A DNA stretch of 64,000 bases from Gnetum montanum (taxonomy: Eukaryota; Streptophyta; Gnetopsida; Gnetales; Gnetaceae): the NCBI GenBank assembly GCA_015680685.1, contig MNCI01020297.1, forward strand, positions 677,377 through 741,376. Reading direction: 5' to 3'. The notes under the pieces were generated by a model. It did no database searches, was not told the origin of the DNA, and saw only the letters and a program-made list of their open reading frames with translations. Made by a program: the position numbers and the translations under genes. Shown piece after piece: positions 22,968 through 35,715 of this stretch (the stretch's first letter is position 1; each line of letters begins with the position of its first letter).

Positions 22968-23487
22968 TGTCCCCATTTCCAAATGGTGTTGCTACATAAC
23001 AAATATGATGCCTCTTCATAACAAGTTTTATTGTTATCGTAATAAGACCCAAAAGGATGTGTTGTAATTAAGACTTAAAAGGATGCATTATAATAACAAA
23101 TGTGCCTTTTAAGGTAGTCTTTGGAAATTTGACCTAAGGCATTTATACCTAAGCTTAGAGGTCATGTTAGCATGGAGTGATGAAGCTAATAAATTTGAGT
23201 CATAGGTGTTGAGTGAAGAGAGATAGAAAGAGGATTGGCTATCCCTTCTAGCTAATTGTAGGCCTAACCATGGTGGTAGTGCTAGATTGCCTTTAACAAA
23301 TACATGATGAAGGATGAAAACCCCAAGGTACAGTATTAAAGCATGATTCAGATACTCCATTCCATATCAATAAAGATTTCTTTTTTCTCTTTTGCTTCTA
23401 CATTTTTCTTGTTATTTCCTTTACATGTAATGTCTAATATAATATATATTTGATGTTTGCCATGACATCCAGGAATGGGATGTCATA
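22968..23487 (+). repeat. Element F 3' LTR
   Basis: Direct copy of 19266-19770 starting TGTCCCCATTTCCAAATGG and ending GGGATGTCATA. Differences from the left copy are scattered substitutions and small indels, so the insertion is old. Confidence 0.85.
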
Positions 23488-24690
23488 CTTACCTCCTACT
23501 TATAATAACCAATTTTATTTTATGTTTAAGAAGATTTATTTCAAGAAAAAAAATCTAAGAAAATCAACTATGATGGAATTCAATTCCATATGCTTAATGA
23601 GACTAACAAGAATCATAATTTCCTATTTAGCTTTCTAAGAAATTAATGGAAGATTAAATAGCTTTAAAAAATAGCTATTGGAAAAACGTTAAGGGGAAAT
23701 AATGTTGGAATTCAAAATATTGTTTTAAAACATATTTATCCCTAGGGCATATAATTAACATAGAACATTATAATTCAACATTACCCTCCAAAATCTCATA
23801 ACACAGAGTTTTCAAATCAAGAGTCTTATTACTAGGTTATTACCTCATTATTTTAAAGAAATACTAGATCTTCTAAAGAATCTATAATATAACCAATATA
23901 TTCATGTTTATTTTAATAAAATTTTGATTCTAATAACCCTAATTTTTAAAATAATAAACTTGTATGTTTTTAGGAAGATGATAGGTAACAATGAAGTGTT
24001 AATCTAGCGGTATGGGTCTTGCCTTGATAACACTAGGTCATAGGTTCAATTCTACTAGGTAAAACTGAGTTATAAACTCCTATAAATCTTGAGATATACC
24101 TATTCTTTGGTTCTAATAATAAGGTGATAGCTTAACTATTCATTCTATTGGTTTGTAAACTAATAGGTTATAAGCTTGCACATATGATTTTTCCCAAAAA
24201 TGAAATTTAAGCTTGTGTTTATTTAAAGTGTTTTATGGCTAAGTTCTAGAACCACTATAAATTCAATTAGAAATAATAGGCCTATGTTGGAAGTTATTAA
24301 AATAAATCTACATGTATCTTAAAAATAAAAAATAAAAAAATTTAAAATAATCTTAAAATAAAAGAAATTAAGGTATTTTGATAGAATTTAGGGTGTTAAA
24401 ACTTAAAGATAGTTGACTATATGTATCTTAGGATATACGGCCAACATGATACTTTCGTAGAACTTGAGAAGAAGATAATGGTGTTAAATTGGCACACCAC
24501 TTGAAATTGAATTGGTAACTTTCAAACTCCTAGGAAAATGCTCTAAGTAAGGCATATATTTTCATACAATTTTAATAAAATCATGATGGTTCAATCATCT
24601 TTCAAACTTGAATCTTATTAGGTGTTAATATTGTTAAGTTTGAATTAATTTTTTTTTCTTTTATTTAGAGAGGGTGGTTCCTAGAATATA
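23488..24690. other. Unclassified stretch with one SINE relic
   Basis: No gene. At 23997-24118 (plus) lies a tRNA-like SINE relic: 'tctagcggtatgggtcttg' in the box A position, 'cataggttcaattctactagg' in the box B position, then the family tail 'gagttataaactcc' and 'gagatatacctat'. The rest is AT-rich and featureless. Confidence 0.5.
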
Positions 24691-24699
24691 TATCATTAT

Positions 24700-27600
24700 T
24701 GTCATCATCTTGATGCATTTATCCCATCTAAAATGGATAGAACATTAAGATAGATGAAGGATTTGATGAGGATTTACTATGCTAGTTGTCTACCTAACAA
24801 TATAGTCTTGAATGTATATTTCTTAGAAAGGTAGAGGAAGATAGAATTAAAACTAAACACCAACAATTAGTGTTTTTCCTAGAAAATTACATACTATACT
24901 TTGCAAATATTTTACAACTATTTTCTCATAAAGACTATATTATTGGAATATGTCCTATTCTCAATTAAAAAGGGTTATTCATGAGGAAAAGAAAAAAAAA
25001 ATTAGAAAAGGTAAAGAATGGTTGTTTTTAGCAAGTACAAATGGAATTTTCCTCAATTAGAATCTTTAGAGTTTATGAATACTTTTAACTCTAAAGATTC
25101 TAGTAAACTATTAATATCAAAAGAAAAATTTTCTTTAGAAAAAAAGAAATTTGTAGTAGGTTTCAACAATGGAAATACTAATATAAATAGATTTCACTTA
25201 GTGTAACACAAAAAGAAGAGAATTTCAAAAACTACTTTTAGTTTAATAACGTCAAAAGTATCTCCTTCTCTTTCTATTTTTAATATTGTCCCAAAAATGT
25301 TTCTATTGAATGATGTTTTTTTAGATATTAGTGACATGGATTGTGAGTCAAATGTTGAGATTGAATTATAAAGGATGGAGACCTCCTTCATGACATCTCA
25401 TTGCTAGTTTTATCAAAGAATATTTGGGCCTTTCTAATAGGTTGTAAGCGAAGATTGTCGAGTATCTTTCAAATTGACATTTATCTTCAGATTTTCTTTT
25501 TCTATAAGAAATTAAAATTTTAGTGCATGATATTAGTTTTTTTGATAAATGCATTTTAAAAAATTACATTTTTTTGCTACTCATGATATTAATAAAAGAG
25601 GTGTTGCTATTCTGGTTAATATAAATTAAATTGGAAAAGTTTTGATTTCTGGTTTTGATAGCCTTAGAAGAGTTATTTGGACTACTTGTCATAGTGAAAA
25701 GGAAAAATTTAGAGTCTATGATAATTCAAAAGATCAATCAAAGGTTTGGAAATATTTTCTATCTTTGCCTAAAGTTCCTTAGATTATTGGAGGTTTTTTC
25801 AATATTCTTGAAAGTCATTTAGATAAACTTGGTGAACTTCCTCCTAATTTATCTTCTTAAAAAAAAGAATATTGGTGCAAATTTAAAGAAAATTATTTTC
25901 TTTCTAATTTTACATGGCTAATATTTTCTTTTAAAAACCTAAAAGAAAAGTAGAAGTGTACATAGATGCTACTTGGTTAAGTCATTTATCTATTAGAATT
26001 TTCTCTCTGGAATTAATTCTTTCTCCTTTTAAATGCATAAGATTTTTTTTTATGAATGCTAATATGTTCATAGGACCTATTGGAAAAAATATTTTAAAGT
26101 CTTTATGCAATGTAGAAAAAAAAACCCCTACTGGTGATATTAGTTTGGTTGTGTGGTAGTAGTGAACTACTTGTAGAATTAGAAATTATGCTAGCGATTT
26201 TGGAAAGAAATTTGCTAAGCGTAAGCATCAAGTTGAAGAAGATATTACAAAATTTATGAAGAAAATAAAAATTCCTTTTGCCTAAAAACCCTTTGATTTT
26301 GAAACTCAAAAAGCTTTAGTTAACACTTGTTATGATAAACAATGTTAAGATGCTTTTGAAGATAAAAGTGCCTTCACTAATAGTTGCAAGGGTTGGCTAA
26401 AAATTAAAATGAACCTTGTAAGAAATTTTTAAAATTTGTAAAAGAAAAGATTAAGTCCTTAATGTGGAATTACTTTATATAAATGACTCCATGATTACAT
26501 ATTCTAAAACCATTAATAGTCTTTTAGCAAATCATTTCTCTATTTTTTCTTTTGAAACTTTTAGCAATGAATCCTTCCAAGCCCCTAGTATGCATATTCC
26601 TAATCTTATAATAGAAGTGCATTGAAGTATTCCTAAAGAAAAAATTATAGTGAAATAAATCAAAGTAGAAACCTTTAGTTTAGCAAATGGTAAAGCTCTA
26701 GTTTTTTATGTTTTTTCAATTGAATTTTGAATAAGCATTAGGATATCATTAGAGATTATTTCTTTTATGTTTTCCAAGAATCCATTAAAAACTTTCTTTT
26801 AGTAAAATTATTAATAAATGTATAATTCTTATTTTTCCTAAGAATAGAGATCTTCAACATATTAGTAAGTAGAGACTTATTTCTCTTCTTAATAATACTT
26901 ATAAAATTTTAGCTAAATTGATGACTTGCCGAATTCAAAAGATTATTGAAGATATCATCAAACTTGAGGAGACTAGTTTTATTAAAGGGTGACATATCTT
27001 AAATAATGTTATTGCAATTTGGAAGGGAATGAAATGGGCTTCTAATAGTAACCAAGACATTATTTTTATTAAGTTATATTATGTTAAATCTTATAATAGG
27101 ATTGAATGGAAATTTATTATTTTGTCTCCATAAACTAGGATTTGGTGATTATTTTATTTATCTTATCTGTACCCTACCTCTCTCTATAAATTGGAATTTG
27201 GTAATTATTTCATTTATCTTATCTATACCCTACTCATTGATGCTAATGCTAAAGTTACTACTAATTTTGAATTAAGTTTCTCATTTTCTCTTCAATGATG
27301 AATTCATCAAGCTTGTCCTCTAGCTCCCTATCTTTTTATTATTGCTACAACTTCCTTTCACATATTCTACACTATGATTGATAAAGGTATATCATTAAGT
27401 GAATTTCAATTGATGGTCAAGATACCAAATTGCTTAACATGCACTTTGTAGATGATTTTTTTAATGATTAACAATTCTCTACAACATATCATAATTGCAA
27501 GTTATTGGTCTTTTGGATCAATTGTTAAAAATTTGGTTTTTACTATAATGACAATATTGATAAATGGGTTACTCTCAAGCCTTGAACAATTTTGAAAAAA

Positions 27601-27793
27601 GTTTTGTCTTCAAAATTTTAGAAATATATTTTTCTTTTGAGATTAATCTTACTATTTTGTGGAATTATGTGACTAATAAAATTAAATAGAAGCTTCATAA
27701 ATGGAAAGAAAAAAGCTCATCCTTATTGATAGAGTTTTAGTTATTAAGCAAATGCTTCAATCAACTTATGTTTATTACTCCTATTACTAGGAT
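24700..27793 (+). mobile_element. L1-type LINE, 5' part (split by element D)
   Basis: Non-LTR retrotransposon relic. An APE-type endonuclease block is seen at about 25560-26060; IIGGFFNILESHLDK at about 25780-25825 stands for the usual 'IIGGDFN', with the metal-binding Asp lost. RT runs from about 26820: NRDLQHISKWRLISLLNNTY, KILAKLMTCRIQKII, YNRIEWKFI, then ACPLAPYLFIIAT (about 27310-27345) and the catalytic FVDD at 27445-27456. Frames shift repeatedly. The LINE text stops at the AGGAT target repeat (27789-27793) and resumes at 45477, where the codons continue in frame. Confidence 0.8.
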
Positions 27794-27820
27794 TGATAAG
27801 TTGCATTTTTTGTCAGCTAC
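27794..27820 (+). repeat. Element D 5' LTR, first 27 bp
   Basis: TGATAAGTTGCATTTTTTGT and the next bases match the start of the right LTR (TCATAAGTTACATTTTTC at 44583). The last five bases, GCTAC (27816-27820), are the left target repeat of element C; the right copy is 36605-36609. Confidence 0.85.
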
Positions 27821-28696
27821 TGATGAGTGGCGAGGTACCCCTACACTCAACCATATGAATACGAGTGTGTCATGCACGATCTGGTTGAACTAGTTGTGGT
27901 ATCTAGATAGTTACTTTTCTGATCAAAATTTGCTATCTTCCCACCTCAACTAGTATTTTCTTTGTCACGTATGGTTTAGTCTAGAGTGAGGTGTATTATG
28001 TGTTCCTAAACTATTGCTACTCTTGGAGGTGATGGAAAATAATCTTAGCTAAGCTAGGAGGAAAAGGGAGAGAGAGTTATCCTAAGAGGAAATAGGGAAA
28101 GAGAATCTAAGATAGCCTAAATGCAATGAGCATCCATTCCTTCATCATCTGTACACATCTTGGACCTTGTGAACAACTACTACTGGGATTACCAAGCGCA
28201 GATCCTAGGTACGCTACTAGGTTACCAAGTAGTCACACTTAAATGCTCATGATTAAGTCATACTCATTCCACATTTAAGAAGTTTACGGTGAATAAATAT
28301 TAACTATGAAAGCAATAAATAAAAATAATAATTAAATATTTAAACTAAGTGAATGTTGTAATGATGAAGTAATCTTAATCTTTATTTTTGGTCATGTGCA
28401 TGTCCAAGTATGTGACACTTGAATAAAGGATGTTGTATAAGTACAATCATCACACTGTGAGCATGCACTGGGAGAAAACAGTTGAGAAGAAAAAGTGATA
28501 AAAAGACTATACTCTAACACTAAACTAACTCACTAAAAATTGACTAAAAAACTACCCCTTCCCATCTGCCTTCGTGTGTATTTATAGGCCCACATAGGAA
28601 CCACGATATCATATATCTGATATCGTTGTTGGGTGCAATATCATGTACTCGATATTGTGTGTCTGATATCACAACCAAATGAATCATGATTTATCA
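27821..28696 (-). repeat. Element C 3' LTR
   Basis: On the plus strand it runs from TGATGAGTGGCGAGG to GATTTATCA. The U3 end (28600-28690) holds GATATC/GATATT/CAATATC words at 28605, 28619, 28636, 28651 and 28665. The TATA box (complement of TTTATAGG) is at 28581-28588. Confidence 0.9.
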
Positions 28697-28708
28697 TACC
28701 CCCATGAC
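28697..28708 (-). other. Element C polypurine tract
   Basis: The complement reads GTCATGGGGGTA immediately before the LTR start TGATAAATC, identical to the tract of element D. Confidence 0.8.
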
Positions 28709-28999
28709 TGAATGAAAGCTCATACTTAAGTCAAAATGAGAACAAGCCTGATTGATTACACAGTGGATAGGTATGGGATTATTGACTGACAGGGAATCTA
28801 TTCATGCCATAGTGGGGAACTCAATAAAACCAAATTTGGACACAACACGAAAAATGAAAAAATCACAAAATTACAAAATTGGGTGGAACTCATGTGGTTC
28901 CCAGTGGCAGTGGCTCCTCGATGGGTTGCTCTCCCTTGTCTTGTGCTCTAGGTTTTTGGATTTGATGATGTTTAAGATGTGTCTAGAGTTTTTCCTCTT

Positions 29000-31963
29000 T
29001 AATTTGGGGGTCTTATGCTATCCATGCTGATGCTCCAATGTTTGATGGAATCAGCACCTCCCATGGGCATGGTAGTTGCAGAAACATTTTATTTGCCCTG
29101 ATGTACCGAGCCGCAAACAACCGTCATTCCTCCTCATAGGCTCTAGCTTTGTCCCTATATTCCTAAAAATTTGTAATTCGTCAAGCCAAGTCCATTGTAA
29201 CATATTTTTATTCTTGGTAGCTTGCTTTAATCACCTCCAATTCAAAATTTGCAACTTCTAGCTTCTGTAATGTTTTCTTATGTTTTGCAAATTCTACTTC
29301 ATACGTAGCATAGGTGGTAGCTGCCTGCCTCTTGAGCTCTGTCCTTGGGTGCCCTACTATCAACATGGCTAGATTGGCAACCACAAATTAGCCAACTCCA
29401 TGTACTCTATGAGATCATAAATCTATAGGTCCTGAATTTTATGTTTTGCCTAGTTAGCAAATGCATATGTTTCTAATATGACCCGCCAATCAGTGTGTTG
29501 AGAACTGAAAGCATTGATGTGGGCCTTGGCCATATGGATCTCCTTCTTGATGATTTAATTGTACATTCCCACCTAGTCTTGGAAGTGCTCTTTTAATTTT
29601 TCATTCCACTTGGCCTCATTCTACCATGTTCTTATTTCGATGACCATCTTCTAACGAATGGTGCATACCTCCTCCATTGAGAGGGTTGATTTTCTCTAGC
29701 CAAATGATTCATATCTTGGTTGACCCTGATCAACTATTCTCATAGCTGTTGAAAATGTTCTTTGAGAATGTTCTTTTATTTTTCCACAAAGCTCAACCAA
29801 AGATTGTCAGCAACGAGTTGTTTATTTTCTTCTGGTAAGGCCTTGAGTGCCTTGGCATGCATGAAGTTTTGCGCTTGTGCCATCGAGGCATCCCAGTCAG
29901 CCTTCGCTTTTTCCTCTAACACTTTTTTATTTTCTGCCACAATTTACTGAGTTTCTCAGTCATGAAGGTGTCCAGCTAGTTTACGAGAATGAATTGAGAG
30001 GGATCCCGTTGCCCAGCTTGTAGGGTTATAAGCCTTTCTTGTAGTCTTGCCACTTCTGCTTTTACATGCTTGGCCCTCATCTTTGTCATGACCAGCTTTC
30101 CCTTGTTGGAGATGAGGTTTGATTGTGTTACCGTAACATCCTGTGGGATGTCAAACAAGGATGTCATCACCTGTCCTATTTGTAGCAATCAATCAAGCAC
30201 ATCCTCATGTTCCATAGGAGTCATTGAGGGATTGGCCAAAGTTTGTGCATCCCATGCTAGTGAGAAATATATCAGTGGCACAACAATGACATTAAAAGAC
30301 TCCTTGATATGGTCTGTGATCACCTCTGCGGTTCCCACTGCATGACCACCACTGTGGCCCCTTCACGAGTTTCCAATTACCCCTAAAAGTATGCAATGTT
30401 CTTTGAAATCTATTTCGACCAATAACTCTCCCCTCCTCTTGTCTAAATGGACACCTTGCCTCGTGCATGATCTATAGAGATAGTGGACCGTATGGTATTG
30501 TCAATGATGTAAAAGAGATTTGCATCATCACGGATTTCCCAACTAACTGTCTCAATGATGGCCTTGAGATGGCTCATCGACAGTCGGTAATCTTGTGGTG
30601 GTGGTGATGGTTGATCTCGCTAGCTCATGCTAGGCCCTACTTCTTCCTGTTGACTGGGTCCTATGCTTGGAAGTTGGTTGGGCCCTACAAGTTGAGTTAT
30701 AGTGGGCTCCATCTTTTGTTCTTGCTCTTGTTCTAGCCCCAACATCTCACCGACAATTTTCCTTACAAGTGGTGGCTTTAGAAGTTCAGTATATGAAGCA
30801 TTTTGGGCTCTTTTGAGGACATCATTGGTGTATCCTCAAATACTAGCATGCTTGCACAACTTTCTGATGAGACAAGGGAAGGGCAATGCAAACTTCCCTA
30901 TCATGCATTCTTCAAAATGCCTTAAAATCTCCATGAAATATAGATGAGGCAGGTTAGCTACAACCTTTCCCATCAATATCACACTTCCTCTTGCCACATA
31001 TGTTGAAGTTCTATTTAACCATTTTGTAGGGAAGATGTGATAAGTTTCAATTTTAAAGTATATCTTCTCTTCCAATGTCAACTCTCCATAGGCCTTATCT
31101 TCCTTAATGTATGCCCTGTCTAACCAAACCCATCATGCATTAGCATCAGAGCAAGTAGACAGATGAGCAACCTTTGGCCTTGTGTTCAGAATGTTTAACA
31201 CTTCTAAGATGGCTTTGATAGAAAAATCAACAAATGCACCACAAATGTCAACTGTGGTGCCTTCTTATTTATTGTGCCAAAATTGGTACATTTCTCCTAA
31301 GTACAAGGAACTACTTTCAGAGAGGATAGGCCATAATGGGGACCCTTTGAGGTGGTCCCTAACGGCCTCAAGATAAAATTTTGTGAAAGGTCTAAAGTTC
31401 AATTCCATGATCACTACAGTTGATGTGGATCTTTCACGGATAGCCTGGACACATTCTAGGGGCAATGTAAGGTGTCGTCCTGGTTCAAGTGCTGTAGTAG
31501 CTCCTGCTTCTACTTGTCTCGATTGTACAGTAGTAGGGCCTTCTTGATGGATATTGAATGATTACTCCCCCTACTCTTTGTGTTGTTTGGTAAGCACCTA
31601 TTCCTTACCTCTCCTGGATGTCCATGCTTTGGGACCATCTACAATCACACAGGGCCAATCATTAGTTAGGTTGCTTACCAATGTTAAGTTGTACCTTACT
31701 TCTTACATTAATGAGTTCATTCTAATTCTGTGTGATTTTAAAGTTAAGAATTTTTATGGAAATTTCCTCAAAATATTTTAATATTTGGTCCACTTTGCTT
31801 AGGTGGTTTCAAAGTTTAGTTTCCCGGCATAGATAAGGAGATGTAATTATTTTTGGCACATGTTTATTATTATTTTTATAACTAATTACCCTTGATAGTG
31901 TCCTTTGGGAAATGATGAATTTCAAAAAAATTATATGCAATTCAGTGTATACCCCTTCCCCAT
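29000..31963 (-). pseudogene. Element C extra ORF resembling a putative plant transposon protein
   Basis: Decayed ORF in the place where Athila elements carry a third ORF. The most readable part (about 31465-30836) reads LNFRPFTKFYLEAVRDHLKG, ICGAFVDFSIKAILEVLNIL, YHIFPTKWLNRTSTYVARGS and FALPFPCLIRKLCKHASI. This follows the order of the 'putative plant transposon protein' (Transposase_32-like) domain, which ends in '..FPSLI..LC..AGV'. After a Pro/Gln-rich linker (about 30600-30750) come Lys/Glu/Gln-rich, coiled-coil-like segments (29700-30190). A candidate start ATG lies at 31963. The 3' end is shared with element D (43800-44200). Function is unknown. There are about a dozen stops. Confidence 0.55.
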
Positions 31964-32139
31964 GACTAAGCTAAGCACTCGAGGTTCAAGTAGGTTTCGA
32001 CAGAATGAAAATCGGAGCACCAATGAGCGAGTTATGGTTATCAAAGCAAGAAATGCGTAATCACAAGTAGTAAAAGAAAATTTGAAAAAATTCCCTCACG
32101 TGAACAATTACAAATGACATTGACAGGTGCAAGGGGTCC

Positions 32140-32245
32140 ATGTATATATATATTTTAAGAATGCGATATCGCGTACACGCTAGCAAGGACCTAATATCGC
32201 ATTAGACTCGATATTAGGGACCCGATATCATGTCCTATTGAAAAT
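32140..32245 (-). promoter_or_regulatory. Internal U3-like GATATC array with TATA box, element C
   Basis: On the minus strand a run of GATATC/GATATT-type words (between 32165 and 32240; for example 'gcgatatcgcgtacacgct' on the plus strand) ends at a TATA run (32142-32156). About 180 bp further is CTTAGTCATGGGGAAGGGG, whose ATG (31963) precedes the extra ORF. The same arrangement is found in element D at 42606-42856. It looks like an LTR-type promoter placed inside the element; activity is inferred. Confidence 0.5.
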
Positions 32246-33640
32246 AGGGCACTTGAAAATTTTACCAAATTTTAAATTTTTTTAAATTTTTTTGGAACTC
32301 CAAGGTATAACTGAGGATGTGTAGGTCAATGTAAAGGGGTTCAAGGTAATACAAACTAGTCCTAAAGGTACTAAGAATATGATGGTGTAGAATCTAACAA
32401 TGAAAATCATGAAGAGTAGGGCGAAAAGGACATGTGTTAGAGCATAGGAATGTTGAACCAAAAGGATGATAAGGGAAAGAAGAATGTTGGTAATGCTTAG
32501 AGGGTTTAAGATGATGTGTGAGAGATGTGTTATAAGTGCAAATTACAAGGGTTATGCAAGTGGGTCCTCCCAAATCAGGTTCCTACCTATAGTGCCCTTG
32601 CGTAACCACACCTTAAAATGTTTGTAGGAACTAGAAGGGTTAAATGTAATCCACACCAATTTCACAAAACACACACATGTAGATTTCACTTTAATGAGAG
32701 ACGAATTCCATGCTACCTAAGTCACAAGTTAAAATTACATGAACAATGAGGTGAGGTGAATTGTAGAAGGGATTGCAGAGATCGGGACATGAGGTAATGG
32801 ACTTAGGGCACAATGAACCTCGCATGTAAGGCATGATTAGTGTGTTATTTTCCTGTCACTCCAAAATCAAAACCAAGTCCATTCCTCTAATCAGTGACAT
32901 TGCATTACTTTATCCCATGATGGACAACTATAAGAGCACCATGATAGCAAGGTGTATGATCACTTGTCATTTCATACAAGGAAGGAGTGATTTTTCTTTG
33001 TGGCACTTTCTCTCTTTTTTTTTTGAAGTATTACTTAATCTAGAGAAGCCACCTACGTTCAAGCATGGATACATGTCTTTCCAATGGGACCTCCTTGGAA
33101 TAGCATTTTTTTTCTGGTTGAGTGCCTTTTGATTACTCTTACTCCCACATTTTGTTAGATCTACAAGGATCTTAGTACAACCAAGCTGCATGGTAACTCC
33201 CACAGACATCACCAAAGACAATCCACAAGTCCCCTTGATGTCACACCCTAGTCATTCCTTCTTGGTCTATCATTTTTCATTCTAGGCATAATGAGCACAA
33301 AATTACTCTAAGTTTAATGACTAGGAATATCATTGTACCCAGAGTGGAACCTCTTATTAATAGAATGGGGGAGTGAATGTTGTGGGCCTGCTATCCAAAT
33401 AATTAATCACCTGAGACTTGATAGCATAGAATAACACCTCAACCAATGAGCCACATGAGCATTTTATTTATAGACAAGATTACTCATAAAAAGAAAAAAG
33501 GATAAAAAGACAAAATAATAAGTTGAAAATTTAAAAACTAAAAAACAAAAATTTCAAAATTAAAGAAAATGAAAAATATTTATTAAACATGCTTATCATT
33601 AGGATGGGGGATATCCCCCATAACTAAATGATTGAGAATG
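32246..33640 (-). other. Element C region between gag and the internal promoter
   Basis: Non-coding. It starts on the minus strand with the post-pol motif TTAGTTATGGGGGATATCCC (about 33605-33625), which in A and B follows integrase. Pol has therefore been deleted between this motif and the gag end near 33710. Confidence 0.5.
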
Positions 33641-33709
33641 GCTAGGTTTAATAAATGAAGAATTGGGACCCTTGCATATTGGAAATATTGGGACTTGGTC
33701 ATACTTACC

Positions 33710-35583
33710 TCATTGGGGTTCGCACACTTGATTATAGTTGGCATAGTGGGGCAATTTCTGGGGTGTAGTTAATTGATGAGTGGCTGACCCACTATGGCAT
33801 CCTTGACCATAGGATGGTATGCAAGAATCAATCTGTCTCCCTTGATGGCTATATTCATTGGGCCATATGATTGTTGGAGTATTCATTGATGGCCCAGAGA
33901 AAGTAACATGAGTCATTGGATTTGAGGAGGAAGCTACACCATAGTGTTGGACTTGTGCTAGGTTGGAAGGTGTAGTGGGCTTAGAAGTGTGTTCTCCCTT
34001 CTTATAGTCACATCTAAAGAAGGGATGCCTATGATGTTGTGGAGGATTCCCACTACTGTTGACAATAGTAGCACAAGTAACATTCATGGGTTGATGTTGT
34101 GATGCAAATCCATTGGGAACAACTAGTGGTGATGTAGAAGGAGGTAAAGGATGAGAATGTTGAAATTGAGGAGGAGCATAAGGTATCCAAGGTGGTGGTT
34201 GTGTTGGAGAGGACATGGGTTGATAGTATTGAGGAGAATGATAATAATGTGGTGAGATAGAGTATGTTGACCCAGTTGGGGAAACAGGATGTTGAACTTG
34301 ATAGGCACTTGGGTTCAGATGATATGAAGGGTGTACCTAGTTTGAGGGTGGCCTCCCCCACAACTGGGATTGTTGCCACTATGATTGAACACCATATCTC
34401 TGTATGAACACTCTTTCCCAATTCTCATGCAAATGTGACAAGATTGGGAATTGGCCCTTGGGGTGATCGTACAGGCAAACATTACATTGATATGTATGAT
34501 TGGCAATTAAGTTCTTATTCTCTTCTACCGTTTTTTCCAATTTTCTAAGGGTATTTTGTCCTACTTCTTGGTTCTTCATGACTCTATCTCCAATAATGTT
34601 GGCATATTCTACACATTTTTTATGCATCCATTCCATCATTTATTGATATTTTCCACAATTTCATCTAATGATTGTAGTGTTGGTAAATATGGTTCCACCT
34701 CCTTGAGATGAGTTGATTTCTCCTCTTCATAATCATGGGTCCTTGTTGATTTAATGTTTTGGGCCTGTTGAAATTTTTTAACATTCTCCTACTTAGCCAT
34801 TTCTCCTTCTTCTTTTTCTACCTTCTTGATAAGCTCTTGGAATTGATGGGTTCATAGCTCATATAGTTGACATTAGGCATACATCCCTAGGGTCTCCCTT
34901 ATTTCATTATGGATCCCACCTATGATGTGGTACATTATCCCTTCCTCAAAGAACTCATGACCTAGGTAGTTGTTTAATAATGCATAATATCTTTCTAATG
35001 CCATGTCCAAGGATTCATGTTGTGCTTGTTTCCACTCTTGGATTTTTCTTCTCAAGGCTAACACTCTTGCATAAGTTTGATATCTTTCGTTGAAGAGTTC
35101 TACCATTGTTGGCCAATGTCAGATTGATTTTAGTTTTAAGGACCTATACCATACCTTTTCTTGGCCAATGAGTGTTAGAGGAAAGAGCTTAAGTTTTTTC
35201 CATCCATTATCAATGTTGTTCCATCAATAGGCATCATAAAAGGCTCATAAATGTTATTGTGGGTCTAATTCATAGCCTCCTGAGAATTTGGGAAAGTTTT
35301 TTAACTCAAGATTGGGTAGATGGCTTTCCTTGCGATGCTTGTGGGATATTCGAGCAGCCTCTTGTATTTCCATTAGGCTTGTACTTGCCATTAGGGGTTC
35401 ATTGTCACTAGGTTTGTTATGCATTCGTGAGTTGGGACAATGTTGTCTTCATTTATGTTTATAGGAAGCCCCTACATTAGACTGGGTACTCCAAACTTCA
35501 TCTTCATCATCATATAATTTGTTGGTTCTCCAATAAATTTTCTTACTAGTTTTTATGTGATCATAGTCTTGTGAGAGAGACAT
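33710..35583 (-). pseudogene. Element C gag
   Basis: Near-complete Gag of about 620 codons with few stops. It starts MSLSQDYDHIKTSKKIYW (ATG at 35583). The capsid part has VWYRSLKLKSI, MVELFNERYQTYARVLALRR, and ESLDMALERYYALLNNYLGH (about 35100-34950). A charged helical stretch KVEKEEGEMAK follows. The knuckle CNVCLYDHPKGQ at about 34450-34486 keeps the family spacing but its last cysteine is Gln. The C-terminal 300 residues are Pro/Ser/His/Gln-rich; 34216-33710 is open for 168 codons. The candidate start lies just downstream of the primer site. Confidence 0.8.
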
Positions 35584-35697
35584 GGTTGTAAATTTATGTG
35601 TGATTTAATTGCAATTATTTCTTTGTAAAAGATGTATCGTTAATACTTCGTTACAATGATCTTGTATGATGTAGCTAATCTAAATAACTAGTACCAT

Positions 35698-35714
35698 CCC
35701 CAACAACGGTGCCA
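35698..35714 (-). other. Element C primer binding site (tRNA-Asp type)
   Basis: The complement reads TGGCACCGTTGTTGGGG, one base after the LTR end (35716). Close to the tRNA-Asp complement TGGCGCCGTTGCCGGGGA. Confidence 0.8.
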
Positions 35715-35715
35715 A

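Larger units (their letters stand above)
19266..23487 (+). mobile_element. Element F: non-coding LTR retrotransposon (LARD-like)
   Basis: Two direct LTR copies of about 505 and 520 bp flank about 3.2 kb of internal DNA with no recognisable gag or pol. The primer site after the left LTR is of the initiator-Met type and a G-run precedes the right LTR, so the plus strand is sense. CTTAA (19256-19260) and CTTAC (23488-23492) may be diverged target repeats; if so the LTR starts a few bases before the TG at 19266. A 5S rRNA-like segment lies inside. It would depend on proteins from another element. Confidence 0.8.

Noticed and set aside
33710-34216. 168-codon proline-rich minus-strand ORF as an independent gene
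   Set aside because: It is the C-terminal tail of element C's gag, in frame with the knuckle region apart from a few stops.
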